DNA of 64,000 nucleotides from Lacibacter sediminis (GCF_014168535.1 NZ_CP060007.1:1-64000), one strand, 5' to 3'; positions 35,024 to 44,858 are shown, counted from the stretch's first letter. Notes: generated by a model from the sequence alone, not told the origin. Numbers and translations: made by a program.

Positions 35024-36106
35024 CTACACCTGGAGCTGTAATAGTTGTTTAATATTGGATTCCTGAACGGTTTCGCAGGGTATCTTCACTAATAACGCCT
35101 GAAGGTTGTCTCTATTATGCAAACCCTTTGAATACCACTTATCGTAATAGGTTAGTAAGATACGAAAACAATCTTCCACCCTGTCTTCAATGAGGGCATT
35201 TACTGCCTCTTTGGTCTCAAGGCCGCCCAGTCGTTTCTTGATGCGGATAACGGCATTCACAAGTCGCTCACGCTCATGCTTTCCGTATTCAGCCACAATA
35301 TGTTTCAATCGTTGCTCGAAGGGAATATCAACAAAATAAACAGGGGACGTACGCATTTGCTTCCAAACGCTTATTGGTGTATTCACATCGCCAATGCGTT
35401 GGCTTTCATCCTCCAGCCAAATTGGTTCCGGCTTTTTGGCCGCAGCAAACAAGGCAAGTGCGAGTTTGTTTTCAAAATGTTCCTGCGAAGGCTGGGGTGG
35501 CATGCCAAGGTTACCAAAGGCAGAGCCTTTATGATGCGCCAGTGCTTCAAGGTTTATAACGTTCTCACCCGTTTTGGCGAGTTTTTCCAGTAAGTGCGTT
35601 TTACCCGAGCCAGTAAATCCGGCAAGAATGCGAAAAGAGTACGTTTGTTCAAATTGATCAAGTGCCCACCTGCGGAATGTTTTATACCCGCCAACAAGTG
35701 TGTATACATTAAAACCGTAAAGATCAAGCAACCATGCAACGCCACCACTGCGCATACCACCACGCCAGCAATGCACAAGAACAGTCTTATCGTTTCTGTC
35801 AGATCCTGACTCAACAGATTTTTTGCGGATGATCTCATTACATTCTTCCACCAGCTTTTCTGCCTCTTCCACCATACTCCGCATTTTCACACCAAAGAAC
35901 GTGAGACCGATCTTTATTGCTTCTTCACGACTTTGTTGTTTGTAAGCAGTGCCCACTACTTTTCTTTCTTCATCAGTAAATAAGGGGAATGAATATGCAC
36001 CTGGTATATGTGCATGTTTGTATTCACCCGGACTACGCACATCTAGTACCGGATAAGTAGCAGCAAGCGAAAGAAATTCTTCGATATTAATTTTTTGAAT
36101 AGCCAT
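35024..36106 (-). CDS. mnmH: tRNA 2-selenouridine synthase
   Basis: The 360-residue MnmH/SelU has an N-terminal rhodanese domain (PVLDVRSPGEYKHAHIPGA, catalytic Cys in VLVHCWRGGMRSGG near residue 112) and a C-terminal P-loop domain (AGFTGSGKTHLLEKL near 163). It replaces sulfur of 2-thiouridine at tRNA position 34 with selenium from selenophosphate, via a geranylated intermediate. The selD gene at 31.2 kb on the same strand supplies the donor. The ATG at 36106 is chosen over a TTG five codons upstream. Confidence 0.94.
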   Translation of the reverse strand: MAIQKINIEEFLSLAATYPVLDVRSPGEYKHAHIPGAYSFPLFTDEERKVVGTAYKQQSREEAIKIGLTFFGVKMRSMVEEAEKLVEECNEIIRKKSVESGSDRNDKTVLVHCWRGGMRSGGVAWLLDLYGFNVYTLVGGYKTFRRWALDQFEQTYSFRILAGFTGSGKTHLLEKLAKTGENVINLEALAHHKGSAFGNLGMPPQPSQEHFENKLALALFAAAKKPEPIWLEDESQRIGDVNTPISVWKQMRTSPVYFVDIPFEQRLKHIVAEYGKHERERLVNAVIRIKKRLGGLETKEAVNALIEDRVEDCFRILLTYYDKWYSKGLHNRDNLQALLVKIPCETVQESNIKQLLQLQV

Positions 36107-36123
36107 AAGAGCAACACGCAAAT

Positions 36124-36312
36124 TTATTTATTTCGTCTTGCAACAACAATTGATATAATCCAAAGTAAAAGTGAGATACAGAAGAATAGAATGGTGAGTT
36201 GTTTGGCAATAAGAAAAAGTTCAAGATTGCTGGTAAAAAACCAGGCGTAGCACATAACGATAAACGCAAACATTCCGAATGCCCTGCTGATGTTACCGAA
36301 CCGTTGAAGCAT
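36124..36312 (-). CDS. small two-helix membrane protein
   Basis: The 62-residue frame ends 17 bases before mnmH on the same strand. It has two hydrophobic spans (about 13-30, GMFAFIVMCYAWFF; about 40-58, TILFFCISLLLWIISIVVA) and a basic tail ARRNK. An earlier TTG start would fall in the terminator hairpin at 36324, so the ATG at 36312 is preferred. No family is recognised; probably cotranscribed with mnmH. Confidence 0.5.
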   Translation of the reverse strand: MLQRFGNISRAFGMFAFIVMCYAWFFTSNLELFLIAKQLTILFFCISLLLWIISIVVARRNK

Positions 36313-36322
36313 AGTACAATGC

Positions 36323-36357
36323 AAAAAGTCCTGCAGTTTTCTACAGGACTTTTATAT
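36323..36357 (-). terminator. terminator between lipoprotein gene and small membrane gene
   Basis: The ten-base arms AAAAGTCCTG (36324-36333) and CAGGACTTTT (36344-36353) pair around a TTTT loop. T-runs flank the hairpin in both directions, so it may act on both strands. It follows the lipoprotein stop directly. Confidence 0.75.
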
Positions 36358-36666
36358 TTAATTTTCTTTGATCTGGATGTTTACTTCTTTTCCCTTCTTC
36401 TCCACTTTGATATTTCCACTGTCACCGGCTTTAATTTCTATTTTGCCATCCTTCCCTTCGATCTTAATACCATCAGTAGAATTGATTTTGATACTGCCAG
36501 AATCATCTCCTTTAATGGAAATGCCTTCTTCACTGATCTTTATTTCACCGGAATCACCTTTTATCTCAATTTTTGATTCGCTGCTTTCTTTTTCATTATC
36601 TGATTGCTGCGAATCTCCACAACCAATCAAGGTGAATAACAGAGCTGAAAGAAAAAAGTATTTCAT
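36358..36666 (-). CDS. small lipoprotein with repeated Gly-Asp-Ile-Lys beta motifs
   Basis: The 102-residue protein has a lipoprotein signal (MKYFFLSALLFTLIGC, lipid Cys at 16) and an acidic Ser/Glu spacer, then several short beta-like repeats such as KGDSGEIKISEEG, KGDDSGSIKINST, EGKDGKIEIKAG and DSGNIKVEKKG. The repeats suggest a small beta-solenoid or hairpin stack. No family is known to me. It lies 22 bases after rho. An earlier ATG would overlap the rho stop codon and lacks a signal. Confidence 0.7.
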   Translation of the reverse strand: MKYFFLSALLFTLIGCGDSQQSDNEKESSESKIEIKGDSGEIKISEEGISIKGDDSGSIKINSTDGIKIEGKDGKIEIKAGDSGNIKVEKKGKEVNIQIKEN

Positions 36667-36688
36667 AACAATTATTTTGTTCGATTGA

Positions 36689-38341
36689 TTAACCATTCAT
36701 GCTGATGAGGAACTCATTGTTGTCTTTCGTTCCACGCATATGTTGTAACAAGGTGTTGATTGCTTCTTCTGTATTCATATCGGCCATATGCTTACGCAGG
36801 ATCCACATACGTTTAGCAGTGTCTTTATCAAGTAACAGATCATCACGACGTGTACTTGAAGCAACAATATCAATTGCAGGGAATACACGTCTGTTGGCGA
36901 GCTTACGATCAAGCGCCAATTCCATGTTACCTGTTCCTTTAAATTCTTCAAAGATCACTTCATCCATTTTGCTACCTGTATCAACAAGCGCTGTTGCAAT
37001 AATGGTTAATGATCCGCCATTTTCAATTTTACGTGCAGCACCAAAGAACTGTTTTGGTTTTTGCATGGCGTTTGCTTCAACACCACCACTCAATACTTTA
37101 CCACTTGAAGGTGCTACGGTATTGTGTGCACGTGCTAAGCGTGTAATGGAATCTAAGAGGATAATTACATCATGACCGCACTCTACCAAACGTTTTGCTT
37201 TTTGTAAAGCGATGGTACTTACTTTCACGTGTTTCTCTGCAGGTTCATCAAACGTACTGGCAATAACTTCTGCTTTTACGCTGCGCTCCATATCAGTTAC
37301 CTCTTCCGGACGTTCATCAACCAACACGATCATCAAATAACATTCAGGATGATTTTCTGCAATGGCATTTGCCAGTTCTTTCAGCAACATGGTTTTACCT
37401 GTCTTTGGCTGGGCAACGATCAATCCACGTTGTCCTTTACCAATTGGGGTAAACAGATCCATGATACGGGTGCTGTAATTATTGGAAGTAGTTGTAAGAT
37501 TTAATTTTTCGAAAGGGAACAACGGTGTGAGATAATCAAACGGCACACGGTCACGCACTTCATCAGGACGCTTTCCGTTGATGGTATCAACCTTCAATAA
37601 GGCAAAATATTTCTCCCCTTCTTTTGGAGGACGAACAGAGCCGTAAACAGTATCGCCGGTTTTTAAACCAAACAATTTTATCTGCGATGGAGATACATAC
37701 ACATCATCGGGACTTGATAAATAGTTGTAATCGCTGCTGCGTAAGAAACCATATCCATCAGGCATCATTTCCAACACACCTTCACCTTGTATCACACCAT
37801 CAAACTCAATGTTGAAAGGTTGTTCACGCTTATTATTTTGAAACTGTCGTTGTTGATGTTGTTGGTTTTGCGGGCGCTCGTTCGGTTGCGGATTTTCAGC
37901 TTCCTGGTTCGATTCAGCTAATTGCTCACCTAATTCCATTTCAGGTGGACCTGCCACAAAATCATCTTCACCCGGCAATGTAAAACCAGGAGGTATAATA
38001 GGTTCCGGAAGTTCTGTTTTCTTAAGCACCTTTTTAGGAGCTGCTGCAGGAGCCGGAGCCGGAGCATCCTCTTTCTTTTTGCGAACCTTAGGTGCCGTTT
38101 CCTTATCGCCACTTTCCACAACAGCTTCTTCAGTACCGGAAGCGGTGGTGGTTTTTACAATGCGTTTGCGCTTCTTTTCTTCTGCGCCTTTGTTTTCACT
38201 TGCCATAACAGCTTGATTATCGAGGATTTTATAAATGAGTTGTTGCTTATCTAATTTTTTAGCACCAGCAATTTTTAATTGCTCAGCTACGTCTAGCAAC
38301 TCAGGAACGAGCATATCGTTCAATTGTAGAATGTCGTACAT
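36689..38341 (-). CDS. rho: transcription termination factor Rho
   Basis: The 550-residue Rho has an N-terminal Rho_N helix bundle (to about 50), a long low-complexity insert (about 50-180, with [11 protein letters not shown] and a Gln/Asn-rich [14 protein letters not shown]), the RNA-binding cold-shock domain ([20 protein letters not shown]), and the RecA-like motor with P-loop [15 protein letters not shown] and [11 protein letters not shown]. It unwinds nascent RNA to end transcription. E. coli Rho is about 419 residues; the extra length is the disordered insert, a Bacteroidota trait. The 379-base region upstream may hold an autoregulatory leader. Confidence 0.97.
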   Translation of the reverse strand: MYDILQLNDMLVPELLDVAEQLKIAGAKKLDKQQLIYKILDNQAVMASENKGAEEKKRKRIVKTTTASGTEEAVVESGDKETAPKVRKKKEDAPAPAPAAAPKKVLKKTELPEPIIPPGFTLPGEDDFVAGPPEMELGEQLAESNQEAENPQPNERPQNQQHQQRQFQNNKREQPFNIEFDGVIQGEGVLEMMPDGYGFLRSSDYNYLSSPDDVYVSPSQIKLFGLKTGDTVYGSVRPPKEGEKYFALLKVDTINGKRPDEVRDRVPFDYLTPLFPFEKLNLTTTSNNYSTRIMDLFTPIGKGQRGLIVAQPKTGKTMLLKELANAIAENHPECYLMIVLVDERPEEVTDMERSVKAEVIASTFDEPAEKHVKVSTIALQKAKRLVECGHDVIILLDSITRLARAHNTVAPSSGKVLSGGVEANAMQKPKQFFGAARKIENGGSLTIIATALVDTGSKMDEVIFEEFKGTGNMELALDRKLANRRVFPAIDIVASSTRRDDLLLDKDTAKRMWILRKHMADMNTEEAINTLLQHMRGTKDNNEFLISMNG

Positions 38342-38720
38342 AAGAGATTAATTCATTAACACGGAATGGTAAAACCTGGAACTTGTTTTTAGATCTGAAA
38401 GTTTGTGTTGATAAAAGTTAAGGGAACCTGGAACGACCGAATTTGATGAGCTTTTGGAAGATCGGATTTGTAAATATCAGTCGGAATCCAATGCAATGTT
38501 ACGGTAAAATTGGAAAAAAGGAAAAAAATTGTTACCACAGCTCTCCCATCGATGTTATTTTCTAAACTTCTGAATTTCAACCCTGCTTTTTTCTGTTTAT
38601 ACACTTTACAACGCTTTAACCCCTCTTTTTTGTCCTTTTTATGATTAGGAGGAGCTGCCAATTTTGTCGAAGTAATCAATTACAGGAATTGACCTATTTA
38701 GTATTGGAGGACAAAATCAC
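38342..38720. other. intergenic region between rho and asnS group
   Basis: No credible gene is seen. On the minus strand it forms the rho 5' leader, with U-rich runs around 38515-38530 and a possible hairpin, GGTAA (38504-38508) with TTACC (38532-38536). Rho genes are often self-regulated by leader attenuation, so the region may hold such a control, but no defined element was identified. Confidence 0.4.
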
Positions 38721-38906
38721 ATGTGGTTAAATTTTTTCAATAAGAGCGGTAAAATTCTAAAAGCAATGTATACAATTATTTTTTTGATGACATTATGGAT
38801 GTTTTTTGGTGTTTTATTTGTCCTAATGATTAGGATAACTCCCGAAAGAAAACTCAATTACATAGAGAAATGGATTAAAGCCTATCGAGGAAAGAGACCT
38901 GATTAG
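38721..38906 (+). CDS. small single-pass membrane protein
   Basis: The 61-residue frame starts with ATG and has an amphipathic N-terminus (MWLNFFNKSGKILKA), one strong membrane span of about 20 residues (TIIFLMTLWMFFGVLFVLMI) and a charged tail (ERKLNYIEKWIKAYRGKRPD). It ends 20 bases before the asnS promoter box. No homologue is known to me. The clear span and orderly charged tail favour a real gene, but it could be chance. Confidence 0.4.
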   Translation: MWLNFFNKSGKILKAMYTIIFLMTLWMFFGVLFVLMIRITPERKLNYIEKWIKAYRGKRPD

Positions 38907-38926
38907 TCGGGATAGTTAGCAAGGAT

Positions 38927-38934
38927 TATCTTTG
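38927..38934 (+). promoter_or_regulatory. promoter -7 box of asnS
   Basis: TATCTTTG fits TAnnTTTG, with TTAG 20 bases upstream at 38903-38906. It overlaps an upstream in-frame start for asnS, so the ATG at 38956 is preferred. Confidence 0.5.
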
Positions 38935-38955
38935 CCGCTCAAAATTTCAGCATTT

Positions 38956-40404
38956 ATGTTTAACAAAAGGGTTAAGATCAAAGAATTGCTTAGTCAGGAG
39001 CCACAGGAACAGGAAGTAACAGTGATGGGTTGGGTACGTACATTTCGCAATAACCAGTTTATTGCGTTGAACGATGGCAGCACCAATAATAACCTGCAGG
39101 TGGTTCTGGAATTGGGCAAATTTGATGAGGAAACCCTGAAGCGGATCACAACATCGGCGTCATTAAAAATTACCGGAACGGTTATTCCGTCTCTTGGAAA
39201 AGGCCAGAAGCTGGAAGTGAAGGCAAGTACTTTGGAAATACTTGGTGATAGCGACGCAGAAAAATATCCGCTTCAACCCAAAAAACACAGCCTTGAATTC
39301 TTACGTGAAATAGCTCATTTGCGTTTTCGTACAAACACATTTGGTTCTGTATTTCGTCTCCGTCATGCATTGGCATTTGCTGTACATAAGTTTTATAACG
39401 AGAAAGGGTTTGTTTATCTCCATACGCCGATCGTTACAGCAAGCGATGCAGAAGGTGCAGGCGAAATGTTTCGTGTAACTACATTGCCGTTTGACAACCC
39501 TCCACGTAATGAAGATGGCACTGTCAACTTCAAAGAAGACTTTTTTGGTCGTTCTTCAAACTTAACGGTAAGCGGTCAGCTCGAAGGTGAATTGGGCGCA
39601 ACAGCATTTGGTGAGATCTATACATTTGGTCCAACTTTCCGTGCTGAAAATTCGAATACAGCTCGTCACCTGGCTGAGTTCTGGATGATTGAACCTGAAA
39701 TGGCTTTTTGTGATTTAGAAGACAACATGAATCTTGCTGAAGAATTCATTAAGTATATCATCCGTTATGCAATGGAAAACAACAGGGAGGATCTCGAGTT
39801 TCTTGCACAACGTTTGGCTGATGAAGAAAAACAATTGCCACAAGACAAACGCAGTGAATTGGGTTTGATCGAAAAGCTGGAGTTTGTTTTGAATAATGAT
39901 TTTGAACGTATCACTTATACTGAAGCGATCGATATTTTATTACAGTCCCCTGCGTATAAAAAGAAGAAGTTCCAATACGACGTAAAGTGGGGTATTGATA
40001 TGCAGAGTGAACATGAGCGTTACCTTGTTGAAAAGCATTTCAAAAAACCAGTGATCGTTACAAATTACCCTGCGGCAATTAAAGCTTTCTATATGCGACA
40101 GGATGATGGTTGTGAGCCTGGAAAAGAAACGGTTGCTGCGATGGATATTCTTGCACCCGGCATTGGCGAAATTGTTGGCGGTTCGCAACGTGAGGAGCGC
40201 ATGGACAAACTCATGAAGCGTATGGAAGAAATGCATGTGCCTGCAGAAGAGTTGTGGTGGTATCTTGATACACGACGTTTTGGTACGGTGCCCCATGCCG
40301 GTTTTGGATTAGGATTTGAACGTATGGTGCAGTTTGTAACGGGAATGGGCAATATCCGTGATGTGATCGCTTTCCCCCGCACGCCGAAGAACTGTGAGTT
40401 TTAA
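38956..40404 (+). CDS. asnS: asparaginyl-tRNA synthetase
   Basis: The 482-residue class II synthetase has an OB-fold anticodon domain ([20 protein letters not shown], about 22-41). Motif 2 lies in the [22 protein letters not shown] region and motif 3 in [13 protein letters not shown] near the C-terminus. AsnRS charges tRNA-Asn directly. AspRS differs in its HLAEFW surroundings and large insertion; the [18 protein letters not shown]-like block here fits AsnRS. A palindromic TTTTAAGC/GCTTAAAA hairpin without a T-tract overlaps the stop codon. Confidence 0.95.
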   Translation: MFNKRVKIKELLSQEPQEQEVTVMGWVRTFRNNQFIALNDGSTNNNLQVVLELGKFDEETLKRITTSASLKITGTVIPSLGKGQKLEVKASTLEILGDSDAEKYPLQPKKHSLEFLREIAHLRFRTNTFGSVFRLRHALAFAVHKFYNEKGFVYLHTPIVTASDAEGAGEMFRVTTLPFDNPPRNEDGTVNFKEDFFGRSSNLTVSGQLEGELGATAFGEIYTFGPTFRAENSNTARHLAEFWMIEPEMAFCDLEDNMNLAEEFIKYIIRYAMENNREDLEFLAQRLADEEKQLPQDKRSELGLIEKLEFVLNNDFERITYTEAIDILLQSPAYKKKKFQYDVKWGIDMQSEHERYLVEKHFKKPVIVTNYPAAIKAFYMRQDDGCEPGKETVAAMDILAPGIGEIVGGSQREERMDKLMKRMEEMHVPAEELWWYLDTRRFGTVPHAGFGLGFERMVQFVTGMGNIRDVIAFPRTPKNCEF

Positions 40405-40456
40405 GCAACAAGCAGCTTAAAAAGTCGTTTTACTATCTTTATACAAAACCTGAACC

Positions 40457-41125
40457 ATGCAAAAAACGCTTTTTATCTGTACAATTCTGTCTATTGTTCT
40501 ATCGGCCGGTAATTGTAAGAAGCCTTCAACTCCTGATCCCGGGACACCTGCTTCAACATATCAGCCAACTACAACCGGCAGTGAGTGGAACTACACTACT
40601 ACAGGCACAACTGCATCGGGACCTGTGAATACGTCTTTTAAACTGACAGCAACATCAAAGGATTCCGTCTCCAATGGGAAAACGTTTCGGGTGTTTACTA
40701 ATTCTGCTGGAGCGAATGAATATTATGTAAAGGTTGGAAATGATTACTCAAGAATTTCTTCTTTAGCCTCCTTAACAAATGCTGTTGAACTTTTGTATCT
40801 GAAAGAAAATCTTAACGCAGGCGCAAGTTGGAGCGAAGTTAAAAGTGTGCTCATTACGGGAGCGCCTGTTGCAATAGACGTTAATATGATTTATACTGTC
40901 GAAAGAGGAAAATTTGATACTACGATTAATGGAACAGATTTCAAAGATTGTATCAGAATTCGTGTTACTCCTACTGTTACATTTCCTACCATTGATGAAA
41001 ACAATATAACTTATTTGTTTGCTAAAAACGTAGGTATGATAGGCAACAAAGTACGATTGAGAGTAAATAGTCTTGCCGTGAATGTTAATACAGAGACCAA
41101 GCTTGGTGCTTTCGTTATCAAGTAA
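40457..41125 (+). CDS. probable lipoprotein, family unknown
   Basis: The 222-residue protein has a signal (MQKTLFICTILSIVLSAGNC, possible lipid Cys at 20 in a non-ideal AGNC box) and a Pro/Thr-rich spacer. A repeated-strand region follows (EWNYTTTGTTASGPVNTSFK, KTFRVFTNSAGANEYYVKV, TYLFAKNVGMIGNKVRLRV). It is similar in layout to many Bacteroidota lipoproteins that bear beta-sandwich domains, but no domain is recognised. It converges on the DUF2304 gene 2 bases after its stop. Confidence 0.7.
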   Translation: MQKTLFICTILSIVLSAGNCKKPSTPDPGTPASTYQPTTTGSEWNYTTTGTTASGPVNTSFKLTATSKDSVSNGKTFRVFTNSAGANEYYVKVGNDYSRISSLASLTNAVELLYLKENLNAGASWSEVKSVLITGAPVAIDVNMIYTVERGKFDTTINGTDFKDCIRIRVTPTVTFPTIDENNITYLFAKNVGMIGNKVRLRVNSLAVNVNTETKLGAFVIK

Positions 41126-41127
41126 AC

Positions 41128-41460
41128 TTATTTCTTTATAAGTTTTTCAACTTCATCAATAGCTTGTTTACGTATAAGATCAGTGATCTGCTGTTCAAGT
41201 TTGCGCATGCGGGCATATAGTTTCAGAACAACAAAATAGAATAACACAATACAGAGATAAAGAACAAGATCAGTTCCTCTGCCTACACCTAGTTTTTTTG
41301 CCAGCACATTTGTCCATTCAGGAAATAGAATGAACAACACAGCAACCCCTACCAGGATAAATAGTAACAATACATCAGCAATACGGTTACGCAAGCGTAC
41401 AAAATAGAACAAACCGGTGAACAGGAATCCGATGATGAGTATAAGTTGAATGGGTGTCAT
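41128..41460 (-). CDS. DUF2304 membrane protein
   Basis: The 110-residue protein has three membrane spans (about 4-20, 27-46, 67-87), a loop with WTNVLAKKLGVGRGTDLVLYL that is diagnostic of DUF2304, and a C-terminal charged coiled-coil helix (RMRKLEQQITDLIRKQAIDE). DUF2304 proteins are found beside dolichol-phosphate-mannose-type glycosyltransferases. Here the start overlaps the end of such a gene by 4 bases, consistent with translational coupling and a two-component lipid-sugar transferase. Confidence 0.85.
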   Translation of the reverse strand: MTPIQLILIIGFLFTGLFYFVRLRNRIADVLLLFILVGVAVLFILFPEWTNVLAKKLGVGRGTDLVLYLCIVLFYFVVLKLYARMRKLEQQITDLIRKQAIDEVEKLIKK

Positions 41461-42146
41461 CGCAATAGTTTATGTAAAAGTAAATCGAAAAAAATACGAA
41501 TACTGTTCCAACCCGATTGACCTTTTGCTTTGGAATACGCTGTGTAACGAACGTCAACTGCGACCTCTGTAAAACGAAGCTTGTTTTTTTTCACCAGTAT
41601 CAATATTTCAGATGCATGCGCCATTCGGTTTTCTTTAATGCGGATCAGGTCTGCAGCTTTTCTGTTAAAGGCACGTAACCCATTATGTGCATCACTGAGC
41701 AAAAGACCGGTGAAAAGAAAATTTACATAACGAGCCGTATGTAATAAAAGGGACCGTGTAAAAGGCAGAGAGGATTGCTGCGTTAAAAAGCGGGAACCAA
41801 ATACAACATCTGCTGTGTTGTTCAGAATTGGTGCAAGCAAATGTTCTATAGCTGAAAGATCGTGCTGCCCATCTGCATCAAAATGTACAATATAAGAAGC
41901 GCCTTTTGCTAATGCATATACTGTTCCTGTTTCCAGTGCTGCACCTTGGCCAAGATTCTGCACATGGCGGATAGTTGTAACCTGTAAATCAGCAATAAAC
42001 TTTTCTTGTTCGATTGTTGAACCGTCATCAACTACAACAACATGATAACCCTGATTTATAAGTGGTTCTACGGTTGAGCGAAGAACTATCTCTTCATTAA
42101 AAGAGGGAATGATGATGAATTTTGCAGAGTCGCTCATATGCTGCAT
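41457..42146 (-). CDS. family 2 glycosyltransferase (DPM1/DolP-mannose-synthase type)
   Basis: The 229-residue cytoplasmic GT-A enzyme has FIIIPSFNEEIVLRSTVEPL at the N-terminus, VVVVDDGS (donor binding), NLGQGAALETG, a DADGQHD metal motif, and SDAHNGLRAFNRKA near the acceptor loop. It likely attaches a sugar to a polyprenyl phosphate at the membrane. The DUF2304 membrane gene overlaps its 3' end and a multi-span glycosyltransferase-like protein is upstream, forming a lipid-linked sugar module. Two starts (42146 and 42137) are possible. Confidence 0.9.
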   Translation of the reverse strand: MQHMSDSAKFIIIPSFNEEIVLRSTVEPLINQGYHVVVVDDGSTIEQEKFIADLQVTTIRHVQNLGQGAALETGTVYALAKGASYIVHFDADGQHDLSAIEHLLAPILNNTADVVFGSRFLTQQSSLPFTRSLLLHTARYVNFLFTGLLLSDAHNGLRAFNRKAADLIRIKENRMAHASEILILVKKNKLRFTEVAVDVRYTAYSKAKGQSGWNSIRIFFDLLLHKLLR

Positions 42147-42182
42147 TAAAGATAACTAAGATTGCTTGCAGGAATGTATGAT

Positions 42183-43787
42183 CTATTCCGGCTCCAGTGT
42201 TGTTGAATAGATAATATAGCTTGCTGTGGTAAAAACCGAAGTAGCGTTATACTCAGTAATCAGCGCCAGATCAGCTGGTGGTGCATCTTTTTTACTGATG
42301 ATAAGTAAACGAATCCTTTTTGTTGTTTTAAGCTTTTGACCTGCAAGCAGGCTTATTTTTTTGGTTATGGCCACATTGTTTATGTAGGGGAAAAATGTAA
42401 AATAGGGTTCGTTGTAAGTTATTACTGTTGGTAACTCATCTTTGGCAAACGTTTGAAGATAGTTGTACGCAGCTGCTCTGTCTGTACGGTTACTTAATTC
42501 TTTATCAGGAATATTATTGGTGGTTAGATTATAATAGAATTTCAGTGTGAGTGCAAGATTGTAGATGATTGTTAATGTAAATAGCAAAACCAATATGCGT
42601 TGTGTAATAGTTGAATAGGTTATCCATTTTTCTTGCACCAACCAAAGCGTTAATACCAGCAATAAGAGAGAAGGAACAATATAGTATCTGCCTTCGTTAA
42701 CATAAGTCCAGCCACCAAGCTGTCCCGTACGACTGTTATGCGTAAGCGACAGCCCAATAAGAATTACTAAAGGAAGAATAAGAAATGGAAGTGTTGTTAG
42801 GGTGCTAAGGGTTTGTTTAAGTCTGGGTTGATCTTGTTTCTGTCTTTCGTTACGAACACGAACAATAAAAAACCGCACTGCATAAATGACGAATGAAAAT
42901 AGAAGAAGAGCCGTAATAATATAATAGATATACCGAACTGGAATAAGTGCAGCATTCCATCTGTTTTCGATATAGGAGATATTGAGGAATGTTTTAAATA
43001 CGAAAGGATAGAAATTTTGGAGATTAAATAGAAAGAAACCTGTTTTGTCCATTGCCAAGGATTGGTCAACTGACTGGGATGTGTAAACAAACAACAAGTA
43101 TTCCTGCAGGAAAATAAACAGGATAACAAGTGATAAAGAAAGAGCAGATCGGCGCACAAGTTTCCTGTTTTTTAAGAAAAATGCTGCTGCTAATAGATAG
43201 CAAGGGAACAACAGACTTACAGGATAATATTGATACCGAAAAGCAGAAGGAAGGAAGAAGAGGAAGGACATGAAAATAAGGGAAACAACACCCGAGTGCT
43301 TTTCTTTTTTCAATTCTCTGACTAAGATCAGCAAAGCCCAGATACAAAAAAGTGCAGCTGCAACATCACTAAGTCCGGGCCTTTTTAATAATTCAGGATT
43401 TAGAGTAAAAACAAGAAACGTGTAAATGATATAGCGAATGTTTAATCCAATCTCTTTACAAAATAGATAGAGCACACGGATAAGACCAAGTAATGTAACA
43501 GTGAGTAATGTTATATCTGCAAGTTCAAAGCTCCCGGTAAACTTTAAAAAAATGGTTGTTGTTAGAATTACAAGTGGTGGCCATAATCGTAGCCCTTCAA
43601 AATAAAAAGCAGACAGGTTTTCTGGCGATGACCTGATAAAACCCATGCCGTGTCCGTCGATCAGATTTTGGGCTGCTGAATTGATCAGCATATAATCGGT
43701 CATATGCAACGGGAAGCAATACAGAAGAAGCAGGCGTGTAATAAAGGCAAACGCCAGAACGATTTGCAGTTGTCGTGTTGCGCTCAT
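42183..43787 (-). CDS. multi-span membrane protein, GT-C glycosyltransferase-like
   Basis: The 534-residue protein has about eleven hydrophobic segments, with an early periplasmic loop (DYMLINSAAQNLIDGHGMGF) carrying an acidic motif like that of GT-C/GT39 mannosyltransferases, and a soluble C-terminal domain (about 440-534). It probably transfers sugar from a polyprenyl-phosphate donor to an extracytoplasmic acceptor. It is the second gene of a four-gene operon, 36 bases before the GT2 gene. GT-C membership is inferred from topology and context. Confidence 0.65.
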   Translation of the reverse strand: MSATRQLQIVLAFAFITRLLLLYCFPLHMTDYMLINSAAQNLIDGHGMGFIRSSPENLSAFYFEGLRLWPPLVILTTTIFLKFTGSFELADITLLTVTLLGLIRVLYLFCKEIGLNIRYIIYTFLVFTLNPELLKRPGLSDVAAALFCIWALLILVRELKKEKHSGVVSLIFMSFLFFLPSAFRYQYYPVSLLFPCYLLAAAFFLKNRKLVRRSALSLSLVILFIFLQEYLLFVYTSQSVDQSLAMDKTGFFLFNLQNFYPFVFKTFLNISYIENRWNAALIPVRYIYYIITALLLFSFVIYAVRFFIVRVRNERQKQDQPRLKQTLSTLTTLPFLILPLVILIGLSLTHNSRTGQLGGWTYVNEGRYYIVPSLLLLVLTLWLVQEKWITYSTITQRILVLLFTLTIIYNLALTLKFYYNLTTNNIPDKELSNRTDRAAAYNYLQTFAKDELPTVITYNEPYFTFFPYINNVAITKKISLLAGQKLKTTKRIRLLIISKKDAPPADLALITEYNATSVFTTASYIIYSTTLEPE

Positions 43788-43793
43788 TGTAGT

Positions 43794-44858
43794 CTACTTG
43801 CTTTGAATGAGATGGTTTTTTTGATAAGCTTCTATTCTGTCGCTCACATTTTTACGGATAGAATAATAAAACAGATTCAAATCACCTGCATGATAATTTT
43901 TTGTGCGTAGAAAGATACTATAGAAAAAGCAAGGTCTGTTTATCCAAACAACTCCATTGTGATTTTTTGCGCCATTTGTATACTTATAAGTTTTATTAAA
44001 CCTAAATAAAACAGCGCCAAGGTTTTCTTTTCTAGCGATAGCAGAATCGGATAGGGACCAACTTAATGGGTTTACTGACCATGTCTTACCTTCTTCTTTT
44101 TGAACATAATCCGGGAGGTATCCTTTTCGGAACGTTCGCCATGTTACGAAACAGTTTGTTTCAGTAGGATTTCTGCATGGTTCCATAACTGAGAAATAGT
44201 TAAGCGGTACACCTAATCCGATGATATAAGCACACACAAGCTTATTTGAAAGGGGTTTGTTTTCAAAAAACTCTCTTAACAGTCTTCCTGCATGATAAGT
44301 TCCCTGGCTGTGTGAAGCAATAATGATTGGTCGGTTGCTGTGATGTTTTTCAAGATAATAAAGAAACGCATTTTTTACATCGGCATAAGCAAGTTCAAGT
44401 GCAGCTTGCGATTGTGCTTGTTCAATAGAATAGAAAGAATAGATATGCGCTTGCCTGTATCTTGGAGCAAAAACCCTGCAACTTCCATTAAAGATACTTG
44501 CCTGGTACAGTATTGAAGTGTAGTCGGTCTTAGCATTTAATGTGTCATTGTTGAGTGAAGCATTCCATACTTTTCCTGCAAGTGCTTTTGATGTCAAACT
44601 GGTGGGGTGTATAAAGAACACATCGGCAGAACTATCTTTTGATTCTTTTAGAAATGATTTTGGAATACTGTCAGACGGGTCTTTTTTTGACGGATGAGCC
44701 GCCCAGAAACGCAGGTCTGAATAATCAGGAACGCTATCGGCCATTGTAAATTTGTTCTTATAGTTTTCTACCTGCGAAAAATAAGAAGGCCTGCACGCAA
44801 CGAAGAAAAGAACTGCGATTAGGGGTCTAATTAAAAAAGCTTTCGTTGATTCAATCAA
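43794..44858 (-). CDS. DUF3089 lipoprotein, alpha/beta-hydrolase-like
   Basis: The 354-residue protein has a lipoprotein signal (FLIRPLIAVLFFVAC) and a DUF3089 domain: VFFIHPTSLTSK, IFNGSCRVFAPRYRQAHIYSF, and a nucleophile-elbow-like IIIASHSQGTYHAGRLL (Ser in SHSQG). It is likely an envelope esterase or lipase. No ATG or GTG precedes the signal; the only start is TTG at 44858. It is separated from the GT-C gene by 6 bases and probably heads the operon. Confidence 0.85.
   Translation of the reverse strand: MIESTKAFLIRPLIAVLFFVACRPSYFSQVENYKNKFTMADSVPDYSDLRFWAAHPSKKDPSDSIPKSFLKESKDSSADVFFIHPTSLTSKALAGKVWNASLNNDTLNAKTDYTSILYQASIFNGSCRVFAPRYRQAHIYSFYSIEQAQSQAALELAYADVKNAFLYYLEKHHSNRPIIIASHSQGTYHAGRLLREFFENKPLSNKLVCAYIIGLGVPLNYFSVMEPCRNPTETNCFVTWRTFRKGYLPDYVQKEEGKTWSVNPLSWSLSDSAIARKENLGAVLFRFNKTYKYTNGAKNHNGVVWINRPCFFYSIFLRTKNYHAGDLNLFYYSIRKNVSDRIEAYQKNHLIQSK

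Noticed and set aside
38389-38679. 96-codon minus-strand frame upstream of rho
   Set aside because: It is in the rho leader region, has low-complexity Lys-rich sequence and no recognisable domain; better explained as untranslated leader.
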